From positions 1-64,000 of the forward strand of contig JAECUM010093588.1 of NCBI GenBank assembly GCA_016617855.1: a DNA stretch of 64,000 nucleotides. Direction: 5' to 3'. Under the pieces are notes generated by a model. It ran no database searches and was not told the origin of the DNA. It saw only the letters and a program-made list of their open reading frames with translations. Shown here piece by piece: positions 13,441-26,178 of the stretch (position 1 is its first letter; each line of letters begins with the position of its first letter). The position numbers and the translations under genes are program-made. Source of the DNA: Megalonaias nervosa. Its lineage: Eukaryota; Mollusca; Bivalvia; Unionida; Unionidae.

Positions 13441-13469
13441 GGACGTTATGAAGCCTAGTTCGGCGGTTG

Positions 13470-13481
13470 GAATATAAATAG
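13470..13481 (+). promoter_or_regulatory. Candidate TATA box
   Basis: gaatataaatag lies about 170 bases upstream of the candidate first coding exon, with the pyrimidine-rich GC-containing stretch cgcgcggtttctctc about 30 bases downstream as a possible start region. An upstream ATG at 13535 opens a 29-codon frame ending at 13624. The promoter reading is an inference from position and motif only. Confidence 0.3.
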
Positions 13482-13648
13482 TACCCCTATCTATCGCCTC
13501 GCGCGGTTTCTCTCTTTGAATTAACTCGATAATTATGCCAGCTTGTCAGTTGTGTTTGAAATTTGTGCTGAATGTGTACTGGATGTACTTTAAACAATTT
13601 ATGGCTCAGTTTATTAGACTTTGAAGAGCGGAATTCACAATTTGTAGC

Positions 13649-13729
13649 ATGTATCGAAAATTCAGGGAAAAGTTGGGATTAGCCGGTACGTCCCCAAATA
13701 GGGGCCACTCTACTTCTTTGGAGAGAAAG
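13649..13729 (+). CDS. Candidate first coding exon, unidentified protein
   Basis: The frame starts MYRKFREKLGLAGTSPNRGH and runs 27 codons to a strong donor, AAG followed by GTATGT, so the exon would end in phase 0. The N-terminus is short, basic and amphipathic. Golgin-97 and golgin-245 also begin with M-F-x-K-L-K-x-K, but that pattern is too short to assign a family. A TATA-like box lies upstream. No next exon is proven; the candidate at 35880 starts in a compatible phase but 22 kb away. It could equally be a chance frame with a chance donor. Confidence 0.35.
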
Positions 13730-13915
13730 GTATGTAGCATTTTGTAGCCTTATGTTGTTTATAAACAAATGTGTATTACAGGTACATAATTGTGTATCAT
13801 CCTTTCCGTATCACTTCTTTCTGTCTGTAAGGTACGATATATTGGGAGCTGTTAAATAACCAGCAGTGCTGAAAATAGATGAATATGTTTGAGCGTTGCC
13901 ACTACTAATGATCAA

Positions 13916-13919
<4 letters not shown>

Positions 13920-13983
<64 letters not shown>
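13920..13983. repeat. (TA)n microsatellite
   Basis: About 32 TA units. Confidence 0.97.
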
Positions 13984-13985
<2 letters not shown>

Positions 13986-14096
13986 CTCTTGGCGAATAAC
14001 GGTCCTTTCATGTCCGTCCAGAAAGGAAATGATCTAAAGTATTTTTTATCACTAGCCTCTTGTTAAAAAATAGGCTAGCACTGTTCGTTATCAGTC

Positions 14097-14100
<4 letters not shown>

Positions 14101-14142
<42 letters not shown>
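14101..14142. repeat. (AC)n microsatellite
   Basis: 21 AC units. Confidence 0.97.
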
Positions 14143-14144
<2 letters not shown>

Positions 14145-14238
14145 CAAGTAAAATTATAAAGAGATTATTTTTCACACTAGTGTTTTTCTTTTATTTAAGT
14201 TAGGTCAATTCGTCTAAGTGGAATAAAAAAATGCATGA

Positions 14239-14283
14239 ATAATAATAAGAAGAAGAAGAAGAAGAAGGAGAAGAAGAAGAAAC
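14239..14283. repeat. (AAT)n(GAA)n microsatellite
   Basis: A short aat run changes into imperfect gaa units. Confidence 0.9.
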
Positions 14284-14494
14284 TGTAATCGAGACATCTG
14301 TTACCCTTTCACATCCGACGAATTCCCATCCTTCGTCTTTTATATGGATCATTTGCTACCGAATTCAGTGCTACTTCATAATGATGGGGTTATAATAACT
14401 TTGTTAGCCTCGTCTCAGGGGAGATATAGTTTGTACTAGTAACCAGCGTTTGCTTCGAGGGATTTAAACTTTACACTTTTTGAAAATTCAAAGG

Positions 14495-14680
14495 GAATGC
14501 GTTGTAGTTCAGTAGTTGTCATCTAAACCTCGCTACCAGAAGGGTACGAGTTCGAATCCTACCCGTAGCTGAGCCTGGGTCAGCTATAATGTCCCCGGGC
14601 AAGTCACATTGGTACCATTGACCCAGTACCTAGTACCCTTTATGCATTTTGTGTCGTACAAGACCAAATGAAACCATTCA
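14495..14680 (+). mobile_element. SINE-C copy, degenerate
   Basis: The tRNA-like head has an A box (tagttcagtagttg) and a B box (gagttcgaatcct). The body contains gagcctgggtcag, cccgggcaagtcac and gaccaaatgaaacc. These parallel the SINE-C at 38231 (aagcctgggtcagg, cttgggcaaagcac, ggaccaaacc). Substitutions suggest an old copy. Confidence 0.75.
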
Positions 14681-14689
14681 GTTATATAT

Positions 14690-16320
14690 GCATTAGAAAG
14701 TTTCTGCCTCTGTAATCATATAAATATATTATGGCCACGTTCGTCGTTGTCTTCGATATGAATCTATGGGTAACGACTGACTTTACTACCATGCAAGAAG
14801 ACGAGAACTAGTCTAGAAATGAGCGGGAAAGAAAAACAGAGAACAACATGAAAAAGAGGATATACGGGTATGGTAAGCAATAATAGGTGGATATTTAAAC
14901 ACAAAAATTAGTAAAATTTGCGCCTCATACCTGATCCTATCGTTAACTGAAATGAGACGAAGAAAAGGTTCCACTCATGCACTCAGTTTTTTGGGGGATT
15001 GTGGAGGTTGTTGTTGTTTTGGGGGTTTTATTGGGGTATTTTGGTGGGATCTAGCTTGGTTTAAATGAAAGTGACTGCTTATTCATTAGCTGCGGAATAG
15101 GTGACAACGTATCAAGCGCACGTAGTTTTAATAAAATGCCATGGTTCACGTGGTTTCTCAACAAAACACACATCAATGATGTTTCAATGCTCTGACATGT
15201 AGGTTTCGTCTTTATTCTGTAGCAATTTTAAGATTTTTGTAATCTTGTATTGTTGCAATAGGTTTATTTTAGGAACTTACCGTGGTTATACCTTTGGCCG
15301 CTTTTGCTAATCGCTGGGGGGGGGGCAGGTTTAGCGGCGACTGGGCATAATGGGAACGTGTACAGGCTGTAATTAAAAAAAAATTAAAGATTTATATGGA
15401 GTGATTTAAAGATTGACGGACGGAGGGTAAAGTCCTCTTAAGATCTCACGCAACAAGGCCTATTTTCGGGAAGTGTCATTAAATTTATTAACGATGTGGG
15501 AATCGATATATTAAATTTATTAATGATGTGCAAGTCAATATATGTTTTTAACACCACAAAATTGTCATAACGAAGACAAAGATATATAGATAGATCTTGG
15601 CCGCTCATTCTCACACAAATGGTTTATCAAGTTCTCCGCAGTCAAGCCCAGCACTCAAAAGTCTGTAATAAATTTTCGATTAGTACAAGTCTGAAGACAG
15701 GAGTTTGACCCCAGACTTGTGTGACCTGTTTAGGGTCCAGCTGGAATGTGGTTTTTAACTAGCACTTTGGTACATTACCTTCACTAACCGAAAGAGCGAC
15801 TAACGAGAAGATAGTTTTGGACTAGAAAATATTTTCCCCGTTTCTTTACGCATAGCTACTCATCACTTTTAGGAAAACCATTTTAGTCTGCTCAGGTACC
15901 GGAAGGTGTGTTGTAAAAACCCAGCTGTGTTGCACATAAATGCAAAGTTCATTTAAACATTTAGGAACAGAGTTCGAATTTGTCAAGTTGGGCAACATGT
16001 TTCAACGCAAGATCGTTAGCATAAACTTTTATCAGCCAAAAAGGATTGTCGAAAACACCTCTCACAGTGCACGATGAACGCCGACAAAGCATTTGTTCAT
16101 AAATCCTTAACTGATTAAAGTCGCACTTTTAATGGATAAGTGTTTTCATCAGTTTCCAAACATTTCGTTAAACAGAACTGTACTTGATGACGTATTTTTA
16201 AACAGTGACACTTACAACTGAAACAATAGGGTCACCGTTCAACCTTACATGCACGACCCCTGACGGTCAGGTTAAAGGATATAACATTAAGGTTAATCAC
16301 GGTACCGCTAAAGAAGCGCA
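14690..16320. other. Gene-free stretch
   Basis: No gene recognised. There is a G/T-rich patch at 14990-15060, a G run at 15317-15325, and a 32-bp duplication at about 15478-15542. Confidence 0.55.
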
Positions 16321-16325
16321 TTGGT

Positions 16326-16508
16326 ATTGACTCAGAAACGTATAGGCCAGACACATTATGAGTCATTGACTCAGAAAAGTATAGGCCAGACACGACGAGC
16401 CATCGACTCAGAAAATTATAGGCCAGACACGATGAGTCATTGACTCAGAAAAGTATAGGCCAGACACGATGAGTCATTGACTCAGAAAAGTATAGACCAT
16501 ATTCTATG
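16326..16508. repeat. 37-bp minisatellite carrying AP-1-like sites
   Basis: Five units share the core actcagaaaagtataggcc; TGACTCA or its variant falls at 16328, 16367, 16404, 16441 and 16478. Most unit junctions read TGAGTCA then TTGACTCA, two opposed copies of the AP-1/TRE consensus. One unit has cgagccatcgactca instead. Confidence 0.93.
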
Positions 16509-17765
16509 AGCCTTTAAATTAAGTGCCACTAAAATAAACAAATAAACAGTGATGCTAGGGATCTAAATTAGACAGGGAAAAACAAAAGGCTTGAGGCTGC
16601 GTCATTACATAAGCAAATATCACCTGTCACAACCCGTCTGTACCACAACCACTTTCCTTCTTTCTTTTTTCTTTCTTATTCAAATATTGAAAATGCTAAT
16701 ACATTTGCTACAAAGACATCTATAATAGTTCATATCAATGCGAAGTAGGCAATGGTACAATGGAATATTCAATGTTTATATGCGTGTCTATTGTATGTAT
16801 ATGTATATCTTGCTATATTATATTACTGTGGCTGTTATTAACAATATCGTTGCACATTGCAAAAATTCACTGTCGATATAATGGCTGCTGTAGTTTTCCC
16901 TTACAGTTATTTTTAGTACAAGTATTTAGCCTCTATAAAGCACGTGAGAAAACGAGTTGGGGTGGGTGTGTAAGTTGGGGTGGGTATGTAAACGTTGACC
17001 TCATCTCAAGGCCACTTGTTATTTAATTAACATGCGGCTTCTTTTTATTGAAATGATTCATAAAGTGTCATATGAAATTCCAAATTACTGTTTGGGCTCA
17101 CACGTTGTAATCAGTTCCGGTCGCACGATTGTACCGTGTGTTGGTTAATTAACCGCGCATACGTGATAATATTGAATAAACGTTTCATTTTCTCTAGTTG
17201 TGCATTGAAAATTACATAGTAGTTATAAAGTTTTGAATTATTTATCTTAGCAACGCATGATACAAATATTGAACAGAGTCAATGTTCACAAATCCGCGTT
17301 TGGTATAGCTTAAGTGCTTCGTTTCATTATACGTCTCTATCATGTATACCCATAAAGCAGTCTCACCGTCTTAAATTATGCCATTACATTAGAGTATGAC
17401 TTCTGTTGTATACGGGGTTTGAACCACCAAACATTCATAACCTCCGATTTTACAACTGGTCGGGCGTGCATTTCATTATTTATAAGATTATGGGTTGTTG
17501 TTTGTGTTATACCTAAATTACTGAAGCTGAAACACATATATTGATCGGTATATGGTGTTTAAATATTATACGCACTAATTATGTAGAGTTTTGATACTAA
17601 TCATAATACTACAAATCAGAGACGACTGAGAAAAAAAAACCCCAACATATTCTAGGTTCTATCTGTATTCATTCTAATGTGTTGATCCACCCGACTCCTT
17701 TTTTAATAGGTTGTTACTTTTATGAGTAATTGTGTACGTCCTCTTGACTACCGTAATATACTCGC
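16509..17765. other. Gene-free stretch
   Basis: No gene or clear repeat. It includes a CTTT-rich patch at 16650-16680. Confidence 0.55.
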
Positions 17766-17952
17766 CTTTAAGACAAGCTCAACTTTAAACCGCACAGACC
17801 CACATCTGCCGTCTAATACTGTCCCGGCAGATCTGGGTCTGTGCATTTTGTTAGGAGTAGTCGTAAGACTAACAGCATATACTCTGATCTGCAGGTACAT
17901 TAGGATACAGCAGATCAGGATCTATGTTGTTTGCAGTTGGATCGAATTATAA
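17766..17952. mobile_element. Double-hairpin MITE, copy 2
   Basis: Same architecture and length as the copy at 1985-2173. Hairpin 1 pairs 17792-17811 with 17825-17844 (19 of 20) around a 13-base loop. Hairpin 2 pairs 17871-17892 with 17910-17931 (18 of 22). The outer ends are more decayed than in copy 1, with TTATAA kept only on the right (17947-17952). Hairpin 1 contains GGCAGATCTGGGTCTGTGC and hairpin 2 contains CAGATCAGGATCTATGTTG. Confidence 0.8.
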
Positions 17953-20900
17953 ACGAGCATAGACGTTAGTTGTCACGTGGAAGGTGGCTTAGTTACAATT
18001 CTAACAGTATTAACAGAAGTACTTTGGATATCCGCAAATCAAAATGATGGCAATTATTCTGTTTCATAGTTCAAATGTTGAAAAGGGCACTTGCTATGAT
18101 GGATTACATTTTTGTGCACTAAGGCCCTCGTAGAATCGTCCACAAAATATTCATAGATTCAGAGGTTTCTTCCTTTCTATCTGTCTTTCTTTTTCCTCTT
18201 TCGTAAATCATCTTCAAACGATGTTTCGCAATTTTTTTCATCTGGTTACATATGTGTGTATGTATGTATGTATTTGTGTGTGCGTGTGTGAGTACATATA
18301 TGTATGTACAGATGTATGCACCTACGTGTGTATGTATGTACGTACATATGCATGTACGAATGCATGTAATAGTAAATTATTATTGAAAGTTTGAAATCTT
18401 CTGTTTCGAATGAATCAAGCGACATGATACACTCGTATATTAACGCTCTCTCTCTCTCTCTCTCTCTCTCTCCTGAGTGGGTCTCCAGTTACAAATTCTT
18501 TTAGTATTGGAATGATATTCTTTGGAGTGACACCAAACGCGGTTTACGCAAATTAGAACGGAGTAAGTTGGCAGAAAGTTCATAGGTTGGGATTACTAAT
18601 CATACCATACTTAATAAGAAAAAAAAATCAAGATTTAAAGGAAAACGCAAACAGTCTTTTAGTGCATAAAGCTGTTGGCCTGATTTCAACACGAGCCAGT
18701 TATTAATAAAGTCACTAGTTTTATATTCAGGCGTACATCGATTTCAAATGGCAGTAAATAAGAAAATAGTCGCTTTATTGTCATGATAAGGATTCATTGC
18801 CATATCATGTAGTCGATACTATAGGCATAATAATTTTTGCATGATGAAATAAATTCCTACCTTTAGATAAATAATTAGCTACAAATGAAACCGAACACAC
18901 AGAACAATATTAAATTTTAAAAATAAAATAAATAAAAACATAATAGGTGTAAGATTGGAAAGCAAAAACGATCGAGATGTTTAAGAAATAATAATTCCGA
19001 GCTAAAATAAAAAGAAATGATCACCAGTGATGTGTACAATCGAACGAGTGATTTTCAAGCTATTTACCGTACTACTGAATGTCATCATGTATCCCCTGTA
19101 TACACAGTTACATATTCTATGTTCATATACTGCTTTACCTCCTTGTGGGGTTTTTGGGTATCTTGCACGTGAGTGCTAAATTAGTAAAAACAAAATTTCA
19201 AAGAGAATATTTGATATAGGTTTAAGAAAAGAGAATTTGAAAGTCTTAAAATGTTCATAGATTCGAGAAACGAGAATTTAAAAGTGGTAAAAGTTCCCAA
19301 AATACGATATGATTGGTTACTAACTCGGGTCAACTCTGTTCCGCTATGTGTTGACGGGGAGGAGTGTTTGAAAACGATGAAACTTCGTCAGCTGCATTTT
19401 ATTCGTTTTTTTTGTGTTTTTTTTTTTTTTGTTTTTTTTTTTTTTAAAATGCCAAATAAATGACAGATGAGTATTCTGTACCTCATCGCTATCCTAAAGT
19501 CGTGGTTGTACAGTAATAGGGACTATGTGTATAAAACCTCTCCTATTTATCAGTCAGCCAACTGAAATCACTCCACACCACACTCCTTCGACTGAGTGAA
19601 AATATTATGATTACTATGACATTTTTATAATGAATCCCCACCCCAATCAGCATTCACGTAACGCTACGCTCTTACAATAAGACTACTGATTGCTGGCCAA
19701 TCGTACGGTTTCTCTCCGCGCACTGACACGGTTATGTGCTTTGGTCTTTAAACGGAATACTATTAGTAAAAACTATGTCGTGACGGATCTTTCGGATTCT
19801 ATAATTTCCTTTGAAAAATACTGAGAGATACAGAGAGGCATTGTGTCATTCAGTCAATTTCTTTTTCATTTGTTCAGCACACTACGGAAACAGGCATCTA
19901 CAAATAATATAAAATTTTAATCAAATTTTTTTTATACTGCATTCAGTTGAGAAAAATGTAATTTAAAGGACTTTTTAATATATAATAATCAGTCATGAGG
20001 TACTTGCGTGCATGTCAAAGAGTATTTGGTATCAATGAGGATGCAAGTATTTTGAAATCAAAGATAAACAAATTATGCTAATGACTGATCGATAGATACC
20101 TAAAGAAAAGGTTATTAGGGAACTGAAGATTCAGGTAAACCTGCTGTCACGTGACTTCTACACCTTTTTATTAGGCATCGAGACGTATTGCGGAACATTT
20201 GAGGGTATTGAAGATAATCTAATGCAAGAAGCTGAAGTTATTGGAATTGATAAAATGCCAAAACTTGGCGGTTAATCGATTCACAATTTCTAATTTGACT
20301 GTAAATTATAATTATCAGTCGTAGTTTAAAATGCGCCTGTTCTGTTAGGATTTCCCGAACCTTTTGAGTGCAGTGCTTGCTCAAGTGTTGCACGCCACAG
20401 CATGCAAATTCGTGCGGAACTGTTTAAGCGCAAACAGTGATTCATACCCGTAGAAAAAACTACGATCAATAATTATGCCCGTTCGTCATATTTCTTGTCT
20501 GTCATCACTGCTGATAAATTCAGTCAGTATTTACCCAAATGTGAAACACGTTTGAATTACTATGCAAACTTACGTCTATATCATTTTGGAAAGTCTTCAG
20601 AGGGGCACGCGTAATATTGCTATCAGATTCCTCGCGACACGTAACTAAGATTAATTTCTGTCGAAGTTTTCAGGGTGACCGCATTAAATCCTCGAAAAAT
20701 CTGAAAACTTGAAATCTGGACAAGCGCCTGTGCAACAAAGGCTCGAATATCTAGTAGATATTTTGAGTTCTATTTTCAAATTACCTTCTGTCGACTACAC
20801 CTAATACCCATACGTACACACACAAATACGCACACATCAAAGGAGAAATAACTCAAACATCTGTATTCGAATGATTCACACAGTCTTTGTGTAAGTCATT

Positions 20901-21459
20901 CTCTTGCAAACATGAATGGGACACTGCCGCCAAGAAAAATGGTAAAATATGACTGGTCGATGTAGAATCTCGACAATAACATGAATGATAAGCAAAATGA
21001 TAGTAACTTTGCGTAATCACTGTCTGAACTTTCATTGAGATTGAGTTATTATGCAAGATATAAAATTCACTGGCTTGGAGAAATGCCACCACATATCTTA
21101 CAATTCTATACATCCTTTTTTAATTCAAATGACATTAATTTTCTAAAATACATAATAAGGATGAAGACTTAATTTTTTTAGGAAGCTATGTTCCAGATAA
21201 ATTGTGAGGCCTGTATCACAGCGGAATAAAGTGAATAAAAATTAGATCATTTTATTCGACGCATTCATTTTTGGGGTGTCTCAGTGTAGACAACAAAAGT
21301 CATTCAGTAACATTTTTGTTTTGCCCAGCAAGATTTGGGGAGCCGTGGCGGCTGTAAGGGTTAGTGCCAAAATCACTACCAAATTGCTACGAATTCTAAT
21401 ACAGGCAGGATAGAGCGCTGTGCCCGTCAGAACGTCCTTGAAATTTTCCATCTCATTCT
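17953..21459. other. Gene-free stretch
   Basis: Contains a gtatgtatgt-rich patch at 18256-18370, (TC)n at 18446-18472, a T-rich run at 19410-19445 and otherwise anonymous sequence. No gene recognised on either strand. Confidence 0.5.
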
Positions 21460-21920
21460 GTAAAGAGACTTCGAAAGCAATTATTGGTCATTTTGAACTG
21501 ATTTCGAAGCCCATTCTGCAATTACGACATACTAGTAATAACCTTACTGACGAAACAACGATTCCATGATGCCGCATCGCAAAAGGCTACTTAGGCATGA
21601 AAACGGACTGATTCTTCCCCCCCCCTTTTTTTTCTTTTATTCAAAAGTTCCATGAGTAACACTTAAAAAAGCATATATTTCATTGATTATTGGAACGTCA
21701 TCCGATGTTATTTCTATCACCTATCTTTCTTTATGAGGTTCTAATCTTCCCATATCTATCCGGGAAAAACAAACAAACTTAAAAACCAAAAACTTAACAA
21801 TTTGGGAAGTATCACTACAATTATATCCGAGTCTATTTTTGTCTCGACCTGGCCTGACTGTATCTAAATAAAGAATTTGCAGATACCAGTCTGGAGGAAG
21901 TACAGTAAAAGCTGCCCCCA
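21460..21920. mobile_element. Unnamed dispersed repeat, second-half copy
   Basis: Shares ggtcattttgaactg, then aagcccatt and attacgacata, with 28769-28815. Shares caatttggga, then cgagtct, with 29071-29106. It ends in the same gctgcccc/ggggagttacc region. The alignment runs for about 450 bases with moderate divergence and gaps. The family is not recognised and no coding motif was seen. Confidence 0.6.
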
Positions 21921-22159
21921 TCGTAGATTGTTTACATCAAGTGGATGCAGTTTCATCCATTATGTTGAGTGTTGATATTATCATAATTAAAGCGCCGAAA
22001 TATGCATAACGTACAAAATGACCTAAAGCCAATATACCAAGAAATTTATCGTACATCATTCTTCCAGATTAATGTTTTTTTTAAATTTACCATGAAGATG
22101 TGAGCTGGCATACTTTGTTTAATTTACGTTTGTCAATTTGCCATCGTTGGTGCGCCTTG

Positions 22160-22290
22160 TTAGCTCTACTGGTCATAGACCAGAAGAGCTTATGAGATAG
22201 CCCATCATCTTTAAAATCTTGTTATGACTGCTCCTTCTGAATTGATAGTGCTATCAACATGGAGTTTCTATAAAGATTTCTTATTATTAT
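22160..22290. repeat. Single unit of the 145-bp modular repeat
   Basis: Contains catctttaaaatcttgttat, ctccttctgaattga and atcaacatggagttt, matching the unit consensus found in the arrays at 31780 and 52607. Confidence 0.65.
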
Positions 22291-23154
22291 AACCCTATGG
22301 TCACAAACTTTTAAGTAACAGAACAGAAGCAAAACCAACAAGTTTTGAAAACTTAAGAATCTAATTATCAAATTTAGAAATGAAAAGTGTGAGAGGAACT
22401 TACAGTATTATGAAATGAATCCAAGCTAGTCCTTGCAAAGGTCTATGAAAGTCTTAAACGAATGAAAAGTCACTTATAAGTTTCAATACCGGAAACGTGC
22501 TGGTCCTCCAAGAACCGTGAAGTTGTCAAGATGGCGTTGTCCAGAATTATCTTTCAAATAATTTATAACAGTTCCAGATTAATATTATAGTCCAAATAAC
22601 GGGCACTTTCTATCGCCACTGAACAGTGCAAACAAATGTTTTTCCTCGTACAAAATATCTAAGTACAACATAAAAACACGTCTGCAGACTTACAACAGGA
22701 ACACAATAAATGTGAGTGACTCCAAAAATCGGAATGAAACTGAATGCTTAATTTTATCCTTATATACACCGTATATTGAGACTGTACTTCGCAATAGACC
22801 CCAGGTGACAGCATACACTGTTGATTTTGATGAACTAAGCATATGCAAATGACCTCGCGCAACCAATGGAAAACCACAAAATTCTTCTCAAAACTTCCAT
22901 ATCCCACTAGTCACTGAAAAACTACGCCAAAGCGCCATTTTAAGTCTTATTTTTACGATTATATTTAGTAATTGTCAGCACGTACGTAAACATCTGTTTA
23001 TAGATCGTACGCAATTTATATTCTTAACAGAACCAGGTCACGTACAATTTATAACAAAAGATATTCTATACAGTTTACAACCATGAATAAAAATTACGAA
23101 CATTAAATAAAATCATATACCAGGAGGTACAGAAGGTATATATACGTAACATTA

Positions 23155-23290
23155 TGATGTCTAGTTCGTCCTGAATAAAACTGGTGTCGATCTGAAGTCC
23201 AATATGGCCGCTGCGGCAGCCATCTTGAAAAGCTTGTTATAGCTACTCCTCCTGAATGGTAGGTCACATCTTGAAAATATGATGTCTCAA
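23155..23290. repeat. Single unit of the 145-bp modular repeat
   Basis: Contains gatgtctagttcgtcctgaa, then ccaatatggccgc, gcagccatcttgaaa and ctactcctcctgaatgg. This is close to the unit consensus and among the best preserved copies here. Confidence 0.8.
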
Positions 23291-24198
23291 AAGTAACGGA
23301 TATATTAGAAATTGTAATGATTTAGCTGGCAGATCTAGGGCAGGCATAATGCAAATATCGATCTTTTGATCACAAATTAATTGTTTTAAGAACATAAATG
23401 ATGTTTAAAAACGAGGCTTACCCAGGGGGTTAAACGGTTTGTGTCGCAGTGGCGTTGTTTATGACATAACCACGGTGGATGTGTGGGAGGAAAGTATCTT
23501 TCCATTTGGAACACTTCCGGGTTACGTTCAGTGGCCGCAATTTACTTTAGATGTGATTGCATGGATATGTATGAGGCGTATTAGCGGAAAGGCATTGGTT
23601 CATTGAGAACGTTGCAGTTGAAATCTCGCTGTTGTATGCCGAGAATTCCAAACAAATTGCTTGTATTGAAAGTTCCATTTCCAATGTCGATTTTTTAAAA
23701 TTTCATCTGTTGAATTACACAGCGGTGGCTTAAAGGTTTCGTTGTGTATGTCAGGACTGTGGCCCTTTTATGCTGGAATTATATATGAGTGTTAAAAGTT
23801 TAATTCCTTTGGTCTCAAATAGGTTAAATTAAATTGTGTATTTTGAAATTCGTTTGTTGCGAATTTCAATATAATATTTTGATTTTTAACTGAATGTTGA
23901 ACTAAAATTCGTTTTTCGAAAGTTCAGCAAAAATAAGATTGAATTATATATCGTGAGTTTAATGTTCCCATTTCTGTTTTGATGGATTACGCTCTACATA
24001 TTCATTAGGAATTTACCTGAAGAAACGTTATTCCGTGTACTTATAATTATACGTTGTGTGTTAAACCATTGAGATGGATATTTTACCGTACACGATGAGA
24101 ATGACCATTTTAATTGTTGAAAATAATATCGAATATCAAGATTTGTTTATTCAGTTACATTTTATAAATTTAGAATTTTAATGTTACCATTCACACGT
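23291..24198. other. Gene-free stretch
   Basis: AT-rich sequence with no gene or repeat boundary that I can define. Confidence 0.55.
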
Positions 24199-24420
24199 CA
24201 GGGGCGCCGGGAGGCCGAGCGGTTTAAGATGCTCGCCCTTGCCGATCACTGCCATCTCAGTGTCTGTGGGCATCTGAGTAAACTTGCCAGCAGCTTCCCT
24301 CGGGTCGGTGGTTCTTCCCGGGATTTTCCCAGGCGCTTCCTTCGCCAGATATACTGTCCGCCATTGATAGCCTATTTGCTGAAAAATGGAGTTAAGCTCA
24401 CAAACCACCATTCGTATGTG
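24199..24420 (+). mobile_element. SINE-B copy
   Basis: The tRNA-Leu-like head is ggcgccgggaggccgagcgg, then tttaagatgctcgccc. The body has cttgccagcagcttccctcg and ggtcggtggttcttcccggg, and the tail is gctgaaaaatggagttaagc. The same body is at 30511 (+) and 35595 (-). Confidence 0.85.
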
Positions 24421-24625
24421 AAGAGTTACTATTGTAATAAATTTGGGGTAAGCGCCATTTCTATATACCTCTCCATGATAAAGATTTATTAGATTTTTAT
24501 GATTACTTGTTTCAATATGGGATGTCGGTGTTGAGGAAATATTCATCAGTCCGAGTAATTAGCAAGGTACTTGGAGCAAACATCACAGAATGAAGTATTG
24601 ATGAGATTTCATGATGGCATGGCTC

Positions 24626-24973
24626 ATATTTGACAATATTTTTAACTTTTCAACCACATACACAAACAAAACAGAGAAAGCTAACCTGAAGCTTTCGTCC
24701 TCAAGCTAAGGGCTTCATCAGAAGACTGATTTAATATCTACTGACTATTAACATCGCTCGATGGAATGGTGAGCGATATTAACAGATTGTCCAAGATATG
24801 CTGCAGGTTGCAATGGCCCCCGTCCTTGTTCAGCGTCGGTTTGTGCGCAAAAATCCTAGATCGAGAACAAGCCTGGTTTGAGCGGGGATGGGGGTGAGTT
24901 AAGGAATTGATCTACATCCGTGCGCACAACCGACGCTGTATGTGGTTGAAAAGTTAAAAATATTGTCAAATAT
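24626..24973. mobile_element. Foldback element with perfect 37-bp terminal inverted repeats
   Basis: Positions 24626-24662 and 24937-24973 are exact reverse complements (37 of 37). If TA is the target duplication (24627-24628 and 24971-24972), the element is 24629-24970 and begins TTTGACAAT. Nested pairs lie inside: cagcgtcggtttgtgcgca (24830-24848) against the complement at 24921-24938, and atcgctc with gagcgat around 24752-24777. No protein is encoded. Perfect TIRs suggest recent activity or gene conversion. The class is not identified; Tc1/mariner-like if TA is correct. Confidence 0.88.
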
Positions 24974-25946
24974 TAATAATATTACTGCACAGTTAAGCTT
25001 TCACCAAAGTATATAATGGTTTCGTTTCGTAGCGAATTCGGGTTGGAGCCGCATAAGTTAGCATGTCGCCAAGTAGTTCCCATTAAAACATAATTGTGTT
25101 GATTGATAGTGTATCTCCATTTAAAGTATTTGTGATAGGGTCTGATAATTTGTACAATGGAATAATTGAGAAGGAATTGGTCCATTATCTGGATAACCTT
25201 TTTATTCTTGCTATGATGGTAAATATAGTGAAAGTCGCAGGCTTAAAATCATGATTTGACTGGCCTAGAGATAGAGTAGGAAAATAGTTCCCTGTATTTA
25301 GTGTTTTAGTTGTATTTCTATTTTCACGACGTGAAGTACTGGTGCTACATTACGGAAATGTACTAAGGAGAAAACCATGCAGTTGTTAGGTTGCCATGCA
25401 ATTGTAAAGCTGTGATATTTGTGGTCATGCATTGATTAAAGGAAAAATATTTAAAGTCTGGGTGCGTTGGAATTTCAGAGTAGACAACGGTTGATGTCGA
25501 GAAGTCCATACAAATAAGGGGAACATAAGGGACTTCTAGCAGGATTCACGCCAGGGTTGGATTTACTCGGTAAAGAGACCCCTTTGGCTTATTACACTGT
25601 GAATATGCTCGCCAGAGGTCGCTTGACCCCATTATTTTTAAATATGGAAGCTGCTTGTCGTTTTGCCCGTTTTCACTGATTGAGATTTGTGGGTAATTCA
25701 GTGATTGAGATTTGTGGGTAATACGACTACATCTCTCCTGATAGTAAGTTCTCTTGCTTCGTGAGACAGGAGCCGGTGAGCTGCATGACTCCGTTCCAAC
25801 TATGCTGTATATAAAGACGTCAACATTTTCCGAAATTGTACTGTTGATAACGTAAATGTACGAGTTCCGACAACGAAGATTTAATGAATAGGCAAGTTCA
25901 GTTGTAGGCCTAATCATCTTTAAACCTTGGCAGGACATTATTATTA

Positions 25947-25995
<49 letters not shown>

Positions 25996-26178
25996 AAAAT
26001 CAGATGCCTTACAAATTTAAATTTTTCAGAAGGTGGTTATGAACAATACTGACACGGCTAATCAAAGATGACACTTTCCGATTTTAACGAAATGTCGGAG
26101 ATGGTTCTTCATTTAATGTCAGCTTTATCTATCTCATTTAAATAACATATCCACGAAAATTCTATATGATACTCGTGT
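24974..26178. other. Gene-free stretch with an (ATT)n microsatellite
   Basis: (ATT)n spans 25942-25993. A 130-codon minus-strand open frame at 25546-25938 has no recognised motif and includes a short direct repeat (tgattgagatttgtgggtaa twice near 25680-25720), so I do not call it a gene. Confidence 0.5.

Noticed and set aside
24686..24725. Hammerhead-ribozyme-like core on the minus strand (CTGATGA, then GAAA 18 bases later)
   Set aside because: Stem III could form (GAAAGC/GCTTTC), but stem II has only about two good pairs and stem I does not pair, so a functional hammerhead is not supported.
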